From positions 1,474,442-1,526,412 of the forward strand of contig BFEA01000254.1 of assembly GCA_003427395.1 (NCBI GenBank): a stretch of DNA of 51,971 bases. Reading direction: 5' to 3'. Both the position numbers and the translations under genes were made by a program. The notes under the pieces were generated by a model. The model saw nothing but the letters and a program-made list of their open reading frames with translations. It searched no databases and was not told where the DNA came from. Origin of the DNA: Chara braunii. Its lineage: Eukaryota; Streptophyta; Charophyceae; Charales; Characeae. This document shows, piece after piece, positions 9,670 to 20,519 of the stretch; within the stretch, counting starts at the first letter, position 1; the number at the start of each line of letters is the position of its first letter.

Positions 9670-11871
9670 TCAAGGTTGAGAGCCTCTTGATCTGCCCGAT
9701 GCCCCCGAGGCTGATGTGGATGACCACTTCTGAGAAAGCAGGTTTTTCAAGTACAGGGAATCTAGCCTTTTGTTCTTTGGAAGTTTGTCTTTCAACTTGG
9801 AGAGAAAGCTCGCATCCGCTACCTGTTGCACCGCCATGAGTTGCAAGGAACCCAAGTTCTCCTCAATGAATATGGAGAGGGGGATTAGCCTCATCCCAGC
9901 CTGAAGGAAGGAATCAAGGCGGTTGGTCGGGACACACGCATCGAGAATCGGAACAAACACTTTGACGTTGTGTCCCAGAATGTTCGGGTAGAATCTTGGC
10001 ATAGACATATCAGGAACCAATCTGATTGGGAACTGGTCCGAGAAGATTTGTCGTGCCAGAGGGAGGATCACATGTGGTGTAACATGTTCTTCCACCTGAT
10101 GCGTCAGGAAGGAGACCTTGGAATTCTCTGATTACCAGGTGATGATGTGGATGGTTCCATTAACGATAAAATATATAAATGGCATGAGTCATTTCTCCAA
10201 TTTTGTGTGCGTATTCCTATGTGATGAGACCATCCTTCTACTGCAGGACGTTTTGGCTACGAGCTGCGGTAAGGCCGTGTCATTTTCAGATCTAACGGAC
10301 GGTGAGGATTCAATAACACTAGTGCTTGAAGCCTGGGAGTTTTCCTGTTGCAGTGTGCCATTGCCTGAAGTCTGTCTGTGAATCCGACTGCTGCTGGTTC
10401 CATACCTTGTGACTCTGGGCATTTTCAGGGGAGATCGTCCCCTGACACTTGTGGTGAATGGGACCAAAGTCGAGGATGGGTTGGGGTCACCTCCTATGGA
10501 ACTTATGTAACTTGTTGGCGAAGGGTGCCCTACCGACAAGAGGGCTACTAACTGATGCGGGACGTGCCTGTGATCGCCTTTTGTTCCTGGGGGAGGGGTT
10601 CCTCGTTATAGAGGGTTGCGACTTGTAAAAAACCGTTCATGAGGGGTCTTGGACGATCTTCTTGGTCATCCATTCGATGCACCGTGACATGTGTCCCTGC
10701 AACAGGTTCGGTGAGATTATGGGTTCCTCTTTGGTTTCCTGAGGGTGAAAAAACAGGATTGATTCGTCCAAAATGCCTATTTGCTTCAAGGGTCCTCTGC
10801 AAGGCGTCTGCATCCCCTTGGGCCATCGAGTGGTGAGACTGACTGGGTGAAACTGAGCTTCTGCTTCTGGACGGGTCGAGGCTACCTCGATAGCGGGGCA
10901 TCCCTCGTCTGCTTCTGGTCCTTCCCTGTGCATGTGATTGCTGGGAGGAATCATCCTCAAAAGAGATGGTCTGGTCGGGTCTAGGGGCTCGAGAACTTCA
11001 ACCTCGGTTATTTATTCCTTCGTTGCCACCCCTCGTGCACGTGTCGATTGTATGACAGGACCATCGACATCTGGTGTTGTAGGGTGTAGAGGAGGTAGCG
11101 AGTTTAACCTCCATGATGTCCCCTTGCTTGGAACGGACCCAAATCCTATCCACGAATTTATACTTGGTTTCAGGATCGAGATCAAACCTGACATTCCCCA
11201 ATCTCGGGTTCGACCCACACTAATGTGGAGGGTGCATGTGTGCTACACGCCCAATAACTTTGTTAAGAGAGGTGCGAACATACACCAAAGCATCAAGCGG
11301 GATTTGGATGGCAACAACTACCCAGAAAGAGTTTTCCATTTCGACTCTCCTGATTTTTTTCCAATCGACCTTCGTCATCTAGGGTTTCATCTCGAAGGCA
11401 TACCTCATATTTCGTAGCAGGCCAGAACCTTCACCTCGTTAACCATCCAATCAGCTACCGCTTTACCCCTAGAAACATACGAGGTGACATTCGGTCCCTT
11501 GAATTTAACACGACCTCTCCCAACCGAGGTATTGAAGATATTGTCTCTGCGCCATCCGTTTTCGTATGTTCGGACAATGTCCTCCTTCACCGCGGGGGAG
11601 TTTCCGTGCAGCGTCTCTAAAAATGATAAGTACCGTGCGTTCCATTAACCACCTGATTTTGATCTCATCGAACTCATTACCACTGCTTCATTACCTTCGA
11701 TTACCACATCCTCCAATGGGAGTTCATCAGGGAGCATACCCTCGTCATAATACATTGACAACAGCAGGCGGGTTTTCTCTTCGAAGAGTTTTCCGGGTCA
11801 CCTGGAGGGGAGCAACCGCCTTGGGAGGCAAGCTCTTCCATTTCCAGTTCTACTGGAGCCAAGCCTGTCAT
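9670..11871 (-). pseudogene. LINE 1 ORF1: DUF4283-like RNA-binding protein, broken
   Basis: An ATG at 11871 opens an acidic segment (DEGMLPDELPLEDVV). The sequence then has NVTSYVSRGKAVADWMVNEV (about 11,440-11,500) and RFDLDPETKYKFVDRIWVR with a CRWxCHTxxxC zinc-knuckle-like stretch (about 11,090-11,190). Serine/arginine-rich sequence follows to the stop at 9670. The order of an RNA-recognition-like domain, a basic linker and a knuckle matches ORF1 of plant L1-type elements. Frameshifts split it into several pieces. It would bind LINE RNA. Confidence 0.7.
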
Positions 11872-13409
11872 GGCTGATGTACCTAGTTACCCAGGATGGC
11901 GTGATCCGCCGAGCGTGCTATTTGCAAGGCTGTGAATGCCGACTCGACGCTGGAATCGAAAAATGAAAAATCGACAAGTCGAAAATTCGAGAAGTTGAGA
12001 TGTATGGCTGTACGGTAGGAGGTAGGTGGCGGGACCACTACCTGTGCTCCGAATGGCAATGCCCAAGGCGGCGCCAACGGAGGTGTTCGGGCGTGAACCG
12101 TATCCTACTGTAGGCGGGGAATATCATGAGAGTCCAACCTGTCCTCCTGCTTGGGAGTGGGTGAAGCGTTGAACTTAGGAATACAGTACGAGATGACTAC
12201 CTCCTAACCACGAGGTGTTAGTGTACATGAGAACATAATAAACCATACCACATATCTCGGGAGGGAGGGAGGGGAGGGGGGGAATGGGGCAACTTGTTGA
12301 ACTCCTAGTTTCCTACAAAACCATTATAAATCATTGTACATACTCTGACTAATCCCATTTTCCATCATCTAGGACTCAATTCGCTAGAACGTAGAAGCAA
12401 TCCCAATACTCCGTGTGTACTATCCTACCATCGAGGTAACATGTTGAACAGGCTTTGCAAAACAGGAATCTTGCGAGGTAACATCCATCGAAGAGGTTTC
12501 TCTATAATAATAGTACTGGGTGAAGGGTTACCTAACGAAGAATGAGAGTTAGTTGACGATGCCAACTAGATGTTGGGTAACAGGCGATCGAGGAGACAAA
12601 CTTTACAAACGATGGAACCTTCATCCTGGCTTGGGAGTGTCTTGGAGGAGCGTGCCGGCGACCTTCGATAGCGGTCTACGGATACAATAACTGGAGCATC
12701 GATCGGCTTCCTGGTGAATAACCCTAGAAATTTCCTGGGCGGCAACGATTGCCGTCTGGTGAACAGGGACGTGAGGGAGAGGAACTCCCATCCGCCGGAA
12801 ACAGTTTCGGCGTGTCCCGTTCACTGTGGTGAATTCGCACTGTGGTAGCGCGGCACCACCTGATGGGCTGGCCCGGCGGCATTGGACGATGCTGGCCAGC
12901 AACACAGGACCTCAAGCGCAAAACAGCGCTTGACAGTGGCGTTCCCTTCCCCGGCCTCCTCCCATCTGCTTCCCCCAACACTCTCCCACACCCCACACAC
13001 AACCCAATCACGCTCACACTCACACCCGTGTTGGTCATAGACCCTACTAATACCGACCAGGGGTATCAAGCAGAGTATCGCAGTTGGTTGGGACCAAGTG
13101 CGCCGCAGGAGGTCTGTTCTGCATGGTTCTGTGGAAGAACACCCAAAAGCGGAAAAAGCATCGGGCTACAAAGAATGCCAGAGCAGACCAGCCAAATTGA
13201 CGCAACAAGAGGAAAAGGAAACCGGGTGGGGGTCTGAAGGACCATCGGCAGCGGTTAAGACCAGCCTCGGTGTCTGTGGGGGTCTGAAGGTCGACTGTAG
13301 CGGTTAAGACCGGTGCGACTGGGCTCGGTGAGTGGTGTGTTGTGTTGAGGCCCTTGGAACAATGCGAGTTCATGTCCGAGCAGAAGTTGGGAAAAAACAC
13401 ACCCGTTGC
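11872..13409. other. Intergenic; no gene seen
   Basis: Possibly includes LINE 1 5' UTR up to about 12,080. No family is recognisable in the open frames. A degenerate tandem duplication at about 13,225-13,315 repeats GGGGGTCTGAAGG and AGCGGTTAAGACC. Confidence 0.5.
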
Positions 13410-14076
13410 CATGAATAGTACCTGATGAATCTAACCACCTTCTGCAGGACGATGCACTGGCCCAAAGTGGAGGGGAGACTGGATTTCGAAATTTTCGCGT
13501 CTGACAGGCTCTCGAAGGACTCCCTACCTACTAGAGTCGTCTCCCTCGAGTCCTTCCAGAATCCCGCCGTCAGAAGCAAGCGGAGCCACGGCGGCAAAAT
13601 CGCCATTTTCCCCGCCATTTTTTGGGAGTCTGACAGCGCGACAATTTTTCGAGTGTCGAGAGTAGCGGAGCGAGATTCAATATTTGTTGGTTTTGGGAGC
13701 GGTGTAGTGTGGCGTTTACCCTGTACTTGCATTTTCTCGGTTTCGTCTTTTCTGGCAGCAGGATGTTGACGATGAATTTTGGAAGTGGAGATGGCCGTTG
13801 CTTCTTCTTTGTCTGTTCTCTCTCTCCCAATAATGGCGCTGACTGGTGGATGTTGAAACGGAGGTGGCCGTTGTTTCTTTGTCTCCCGTCTCTCTGCCAA
13901 TAGTGGTGCTCAAGACTGGCGGTAGGGTTTGGGATCCTCGGAGGACGCATTTGAAACTCCTTCCCGTTTTCAGCTCCTTCGTCTGCATGCGCAGGAAAAG
14001 GATTTGAGCGGGGGGAGTTCAGTTGCTGGCTGTTCCATCCGTGTAGTGTTACGGCTTCAGGCATTCTTTCGAGGAG
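13410..14076 (+). promoter_or_regulatory. Likely promoter / 5' UTR of the NF-X1-like gene
   Basis: This stretch leads directly into the start codon at 14077. An imperfect tandem duplication of about 70 bases (13,786-13,925) repeats GTGG-GATGGCCGTTG and CTCTCTCCCAATA. No clear TATA box is visible. An in-frame stop at 14044-14046 with no ATG after it before 14077 fixes the start. Confidence 0.4.
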
Positions 14077-17000
14077 ATGGCTCTTGTGATGTCTCCTGCT
14101 CGTTCCGTCAACTCTCCCATGTCCGGGGAGAAGGCGGTGGAGGTTGAGCGGACCAGAGGCTGTGTCGGTATTCCCGAGACGACACCGTGCGGCAGCAGCG
14201 CTTCTGGAGGCGGAGGGAGGCGATCGAAGCCCGCAAGCTCAAGCCAGAGCCCTGTTTCACCTGCCAAGTCGCCTAAGCAGCAAATCTGGAGACAGAAGAG
14301 GAGTCCCGGATCGGACGGCAATTCCACATCAGCAGCGAGTTCATCTAATGGCCTGTCAGCAGCACGCCTGTCGTCCCCACCGTCATCATCTGTTGTCGAT
14401 GAAGACAAATCAGGAGCGAGTCCCTCTGCGGTGACTACTCCCCCCTCTCGCAAGGGAGGGAGGAAGAAGAATAATGGGCCCGTTCGTGCTCTGGATATGG
14501 ACGGTAGTCTCGACGAGCGTGCGGTTGCAGTGCCCGTAACCAAGGATGCGCAAGTGCAAAACAAGGCGTCGAGATCGGCTCCCTCGAAGCGCGCTGAAGA
14601 TGCAAGCGATGTCAGAAGCAATGGCATGATTGGTGTAAGCAAGCACAGACCATCTCGGGGCCAGGAAAATGCTCCGTCGATGTGCTCTGCTGGGTCCATT
14701 CCTGCTGCAGGAGAAGATGGTTGGCTTGGGGGGAAAGAAGAGAGTCATGTGGCGTCAGGAGGTGGTGATGATGGGGCATTGTCTTCAGTGAGGCGGAGCG
14801 AGATGGGTGAAAAGGAGGATAAAGCCAAGTTGGCGTGGCGAGCCAGAGCGCCGTCCTCTGCCGAAGCTTGTTGCAAGGGGAGCATGGATGGTCGAGGCGA
14901 CTCAGCGGAAGGTATGTTGACGCCTCCTTCCCTTAAGCTTGCGGGAAGCGATGGTTCTGGACAGCGGCGGACGGGCATTGACACTTCTTCCACCTCCCAG
15001 GACGGTGGGAGCGGCGGCAACGGAGGCCCGCTCGTGAACAAGATTAAGGCAGTGGCTCGGGGTCATCGAAGGAGTGTGAGCAGTAGTAGTGCTGCGGATC
15101 TTCGGGATTTTTTCGCAGCCCCGTCTCCGAGGGAGTGGTCATCGGACGAGCGGTCTCGTGATAGCCGTGAGAAGATGGGAGTTGCTCAACAGAGGCAGTC
15201 GATCGCACGGCAACAACCACTGCAACTACAGCAGCATAATATCATGCGGGAGCCGCCGTTGGAAGAGCCAAAGCAGAAAAGTGTGTCTCGTTTCCATCCG
15301 ATCAACTCTTCCGCGCTCAGCGATGGCGGTAAGAACGCCATGCTGCCGAACGCGTCCGCGACTGCTTCTGTCGGAGCAAACGGGCGCGGAGTAGGAGGTG
15401 GAGTGGGTGACGCCGATCCATGCGAGGGACAGAAAGGTGATTGGAGAAGTGGGAAGGGGCAACACCAACTCCTATTGCAGCAGCGGCGGGGGGGATCTCG
15501 GCACGCGCGTTCTGCGACATGGGATGGCCAAAATCTGAGTCCTCATTTGATGGAGATCGCCGGTGGTGGCAGCTGGCGGAGCAATTCTCCTCAACTGCGA
15601 CCCAATTGGGAGTCCGGAGGTCGGGAGGCTTCTGCCTTGGACTCTGAGGGGGGAAGAGCGAATCTGGCGGGCATGACTTCACGGAGCCTCGCAGCTGGCT
15701 TTGAAAGTGCGCGGGGTAGCCCTCGTGGCAGCCCTCGTGACAGCCCTCTTGTCAGCCCTCTTGTCAGCCCTCTTGTCAGCCCTCGTGTCAGCCCTCGTGT
15801 CAGCCCTCGTGTCAGTCCTCATGCAAGCCCACGTGGCAGCCCTCGCGCTCCTGACAACCCTCGCTTTCTCGACGGGCCGCGCACTCGTGATAATCCGCGT
15901 GACAGCGCGCTCGCGCAAGGGACACAGAACGAGTATCGAAGGCAGCGAGGGCATTTCAGGAACCTCAGTTGGACGCAAGATTCTCTCGATCACGGAGTCA
16001 ACTTCCTTCCGCAGAAGCCGTTGCAGCATGAGCGAGGGGGTTACCAGCACAGGCGAATGGGATGGGGTCAGGAGAGCAACTGGCAGCGGGAGCAGGGGAG
16101 TTATCTGAAGGAAAATCGCCGCAGCGAAAGCGGGACATCGACGTGGCGAGGAGATTCGACGGTGACTCCGTCGTCTTCTGTTTCCTCTTTTTCATCCTTG
16201 TCCTCTGACAAAGCTTTGAAGAAGGAATACGGTGCGAGAGGAGAGTGCTTCAGTGCTGAGCAGCAGCAGCAGCAGCAGCAGGAGGGAGAGGAGGAGATTA
16301 ACAAGTGTGGGCAGACGGAAGAAGCAATGCTCGCCGAGGTCGACGGCGCCACTGCTACGAACAACGTTCGTCTTGAAGAGCGGCGAGGGAGGTCTCCCTG
16401 GCGGAAGCTAGAGAACAGTCTGCGAAATGAGGCTGGTCTTGTCGATGGAGAGACGTCGGAAAAGAGGGGAGAGCCACCGGAGAGCGAGCGGCAGGTCCCT
16501 CCTTGGGCAGCGGGGAAAGGAGGTGCACCGCCTGCGGGGGAGAGCTTTGCCAGGCTGAGACGGGCAAGGGCAAGGAGCGACTCCTTCGCCTGGGCCGACG
16601 GGTCGTGGAACAGGGGTGACGACTCCAGCAACTGGCGCCAGCAGAGCAGGGAGGACGGTGGGGAAGAAGACAGCGCGAACCGTCGGAGTAGGAGCCGAAA
16701 TACGAGCGCAGAAAGAGATGAAGAAAGAGAGAGGAGGGATGGAACACGTAACTACGACAAGAGCAGTAGCGGCGGCGGAGATAAGAAAGGTTACAGAGGT
16801 CGGAGCATTAGCAGGGATGCAAATCATAACGAACGTTTTGAGAGGCGTCAGCAACTTCACGCTGGTTCTCTGGCTGCGAACGGGATCGAGCGGGAAGGGG
16901 AATGGTGGACTGCGGCTCGAAAGAAGCCGATCGTAGGGTCGCCATCCTCGCCGTTGAGGTCGCCAGGCAAGAACCAGAAGCTCTCTGGGCAGTTGTTGGC

Positions 17001-19184
17001 ATTCAGTAGGACGGTAGTGCCACAGCTGGTGCAGGAACTGGAAGACAAGTTGGTGTGTGGACTCGTCGAGTGTGTCATTTGCTGCGATTCGGTGACGCGG
17101 CGCACGCCGGTCTGGTCGTGCAACAGCTGCTATGCAATCGGGCACCTGTCGTGCATCAAGAAGTGGGCCCGGATCCCGATTCCGCCGTTGTTAAGCACCT
17201 GTTGTTTGGCGCGCACTGCCGCCGTGTCTGAGATGCTTGAAGAAGGTGACTACACTCCTCCGCGAACGTTGGCGAAGGGAATGTGGTTTTGTGCGGTGTG
17301 CCGGGCCGTTCAGACTGTGCCAGCGGACGAGTTGAGCTGTAGGTGTTTTTGCGGCCAGGTGGAGGATCCGTCAACCGATTCATCAACGGCTATTGCGCCT
17401 CATTCTTGCGGCAGGACCTGCAGAAAGCCGTTGGATCGAACGAAGGATGGAGCATCAGCAGTTCATGGCAATCTGTTGCCCTCAGCAGCGGAGGTGGATT
17501 CGTCAGGGAAGAGAGGTTACCGTTGCCCTCACGTCTGCACTCTGAAGTGTCATCCTGGACCTCATGCTACTTGCACCGCTCTGGCACCTCCGGTGCTATG
17601 TTATTGCCGAAAGAGTGAAATCACCTGTAAATGCGTAGATTTTGGACGGCAAGAGAGGAGTTGCGGGGCGATCTGCATGCGCGAGATGCCCTGCGGGCGT
17701 CATATATGCCCTCGGGTCTGCCATGACGGTCCGTGCGGTGCTTGCGATGCGAATGTCAAGGTGAGATGCTTCTGTGGCAAACGGGAGGAGATGTGGGCGT
17801 GCGGTCGCGTGGAGACTCGAAGAGAGGAACTGCTCTTGCCTGCCATCGGAGGAAGGGGACTGTACTCGTGCCAGGAAAGGTGCCTGAAGCTTCTGGACTG
17901 TGGCAAGCACCGATGCGAAAGCATATGTCATGCAGGGCCTTGTGGAGACTGCAAGCTTCTGCCGGCGGTGTTGCGCAATTGCCCTTGTGGCAAGGTGCAG
18001 ATAGAAGTGCTTCTTGGGGGAGCAGAGAGAAAGGGTTGTCTGGATCCCGTGCCTACTTGTGGTGCTGAGTGTGGGAAGTTGCTGCCTTGTGGCGAACACA
18101 ATTGCAAACAGGTCTGCCATACCGGTGCTTGCCCCCCATGTGAAATGCCGGTGGAACAGAGTTGTTGTTGTGGGTCGGTGGTCCGCAGTATGCCGTGCTT
18201 CCAGTTTGGCCCGGCATGTGGAAACGGACCTGCTGGAACAGACATCGGGCGCAGTGGCGACAGCAGCCAAAACCGTGGAAAGACGATCGGTGTTTTCACA
18301 TGTGACCGCAGGTGTGGGTTGTTGAAGAACTGTGGGAAGCACGTTTGCTCTATGGTATGTTGCGTCTCCGTTCAGCAGCAGACACAGGGGACCTTGTCAG
18401 CTCTCTCGGTGCCTGATGTCGCAGCCGATCCGGTACGGGTAATGCGAGTAGATCCTCATGTTTGCTTGATTGCATGCAGCAAGAAGCTCCAGTGTGGCCG
18501 CCATACGTGCCAGAAACTCTGTCACCCTGGAGACTGCCCACCGTGCATGGATTCCATCGCAACAGAGCTCAAGGTGCGCTCCCCTCTGATCTCCGCTCTC
18601 TCCTGCCTTCTCAAATAAAAATGATCCGTTTTTGTTTAATCTTCCAAGATCGTGCCTCTTGTCATCAAAACCTGTTTCAACTGAGAAAAGGGAAAAAAAA
18701 AAGATTGTGCCTCTTCAGATGATCATTGATGGATTCGAACCGGGTTCAGTTTGTTTGTTTGTTTGTTTGTTTGTTTGTTTTTTCTTTTTTTTTTTTTTGA
18801 ACCGGGTTCAGCAGGAAGCAAAAGATTAGTCTGTTCGTCTGTCAACCATGTGAAACTATTATGTAGCCTAATGTATGGCGTGCTACCGCCTTCCCCCGAA
18901 CACAACGCACCCTCTATTTGGCTGAACCTGACCAGAGATATAGGTTGTGTACGGTCATTATCAGGGTGCGTTATGTTCGGGGGAAGACGGTAGTTGGTCG
19001 AGTGTGAAATGCTGCTGAATGCCTATTTGTAGCGACCTGGCCCTTCATAAGCTGAGTATGTCAGGTCGCTACAAAGTACTCTTCCCCTCTCTCTCTCTCT
19101 CTCCCCCCCCCCCCTTTCTTTGTCAACTTTCCCTGGTATCTGGGTGGTTCGATGTGCCGAGCGACCCGGTGTTGGGTAATTGTT

Positions 19185-19217
<33 letters not shown>

Positions 19218-20519
19218 GGTTATTTTGACCATTTTTAAAAAAAAAAAAAAAAAAAAAAAATTGTGACCATTCGTTAGAAGGTGCAGACGCGTCTTGTATA
19301 TGGATGGTGTTCTGTCTTCTGGGATTAATGAGTCTGTTGCTCTCTTCCGTTGTTCTCTGACTGCGCCGCTGTGTGCATAGCGGTAGTCGAAGAGGGAAGT
19401 CGATGAATTCCTAATTGCGAATCTACCCCTGAATCTTAGATACTTGGATGAACGTACGAGAACCTGTGTCATTTGCGTGCCCTACCGAACGGAATGCACC
19501 TTTTCGCTGTTTTTTTTTCCATAACATGGCTTGAGGGGGGAACTATCTGAGGGCAAAGGACCTTGCCGCACCACTCACCGAAGTTGTCTTTTTCACATTT
19601 GGTGAGCGGTGCGCCGAGGCCCATACTCTTTTTTTTTTCTGATTTTTTCTTTTTTTTGCGAATAACGCCGCAAAAGGCCCGGAATCACAGTTTTTGCCTA
19701 TTTGAGTGTGTCGAGAGTTTGTGTTCGCATTGGCTTCAGGGCCTACCGTAGTTGCACCACTTGCCATCTGCCAGAATGTTGACTGAATCTGAACGTCGGA
19801 TTTGTCCCGATGCATGCAAAATGTTGGCCCATGATGAGTGGTGCATCTTGGCCCTCATTCCTGATCTGAGGCGAGCTGGTGGATTGTCGTTATTCACCTG
19901 CACATTGTTTGTAATTGCATTAACTTTTTGGGGATGCTATCTTTATTGTGACTGACTGTTGTGCCTTCTGGCTGTGCTTCGTGTGCAGTGCGCATGTGGG
20001 AAAAGCGTGATCCCTCCCCCGGTCCCATGTGGAACTCCCTTGCCTGTGTGCTCTTTCGAATGCCCTAAGCCCCAGCTGTGCGGTTGTCCTCCAAACCATG
20101 CCTGCCATTCCGGCGATTGCCCGCCGTGTACGCTTGCAAGCCATTGCCACCAGAGTCTTGAAAGGGATGAACAACCTTGCATTTCAGAGAATCATGCAGA
20201 ATCAGTACAGACTGAGGCCCGAGAGGAGTCGGCAACACGCACCGTGGCGGAGACCCTTGCAGGACAAGAGACCCCTAAACCGGCACAACTTGCTGGGCCT
20301 CAAGAGGTTTTGGAGGGTGCTATTTCTGAGAACAGAGGGGTGATCGTGGAGAGCTCGGGAGGAGAGCACGATACTGATGTGGTGCAGGAGCAGCAGGAGC
20401 AGCAGGATTTGACTGATGCAATTCATGTCACCTCCAACGGGTTGGTGACTCCGGTGGGCTTGGCACGACGTCCCAGCTTTAAGAATGCGTTATTGGGAAT
20501 TGACGACAACGGAAATTGA
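14077..20519 (+). CDS. NF-X1-type zinc-finger protein, two exons (14077-18573, 19989-20519)
   Basis: The two exons join in phase 0. The donor AAG|GTGCGC is at 18573/18574 and the acceptor GTGTGCAG| is at 19988, giving 1,499 + 176 = 1,675 residues. Residues 1 to about 985 are disordered: Ser/Gly/Arg-rich, with an SP repeat at about 545-590 and a Q7 run at about 729-735. Residues about 993-1095 form a RING/PHD-like C4HC3 domain (CVICCD, VWSCNSCY, HLSCIKKWA, WFCAVC). NF-X1 fingers follow, each of the form CGxHxCxxxCHxGxCxxC, near 1204, 1275, 1338, 1418 (shortened) and 1472. Exon 2 supplies CACGKSV, PPVPCG and a final finger ending HSGDCPPC. In plants and animals NF-X1 proteins are nuclear regulators with RING-linked ubiquitin ligase activity; Arabidopsis NFXL1 acts in stress responses. 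Oddities: a much longer N-terminus than usual, and an early end after the last finger with a Glu/Gln-rich tail. Further 3' exons cannot be excluded. Confidence 0.93.
15706..15850 (+). repeat. 12-bp in-frame minisatellite encoding Ser-Pro-Arg/Leu-x
   Basis: About 12 tandem copies of AGCCCTCGTGNC-type units encode SPRG, SPRD, SPLV and SPRV. The repeat is a multiple of three, so copy number can change without a frameshift. It creates an array of SP sites, potential targets of proline-directed kinases. Confidence 0.9.
18883..18993. mobile_element. Small palindromic MITE (CTACCG family), copy 1
   Basis: 111 bases starting CTACCG and ending CGGTAG. The left arm is CTACCGCCTTCCCCCGAACA and the right arm is its near-perfect complement; the arms pair over about 32 bases. 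Relatives lie at 34,411-34,500, 42,336-42,446 and 50,180-50,296. No coding capacity. The form resembles short pogo/mariner-derived MITEs, but no TA duplication is clear. Confidence 0.75.
19026..19075. repeat. Perfect 14-bp inverted repeat (hairpin)
   Basis: TTTGTAGCGACCTG at 19,026-19,039 pairs with CAGGTCGCTACAAA at 19,062-19,075. The core CAGGTCGCTACA also occurs alone near 6,332. It may be a tiny foldback element. Confidence 0.7.

Larger units (their letters stand above)
7256..11871 (-). mobile_element. Non-LTR retrotransposon (LINE 1), minus strand, 3' end missing
   Basis: ORF1 (9670-11871) and ORF2 (7256-9608) lie in the usual order on the minus strand, 61 bases apart. ORF2 stops abruptly at the FGRAL motif that follows the reverse transcriptase, so the 3' part (C-terminal domain, UTR, poly(A)) is absent. 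This is not the usual 5' truncation and implies a deletion or later rearrangement at 7256. The 5' limit is uncertain; sequence to about 12,080 may belong to its 5' UTR. Confidence 0.85.
18574..19988 (+). other. Intron of the NF-X1-like gene
   Basis: A 1,415-base GT-AG intron. It carries a (TTTG)n tract with long T run between two copies of GAACCGGGTTCAG (18,737-18,749 and 18,799-18,811), a small MITE (18,883-18,993), a perfect hairpin (19,026-19,075) and facing T and A runs (19,187-19,216 and 19,237-19,260). All look like later insertions. Confidence 0.85.

Noticed and set aside
14049-18342. Several long antisense and shifted frames inside the NF-X1 exon (up to 248 residues).
   Set aside because: They are shadows of a GC-rich coding exon and lack any motif, whereas the sense frame has clear NF-X1 and RING-like domains.
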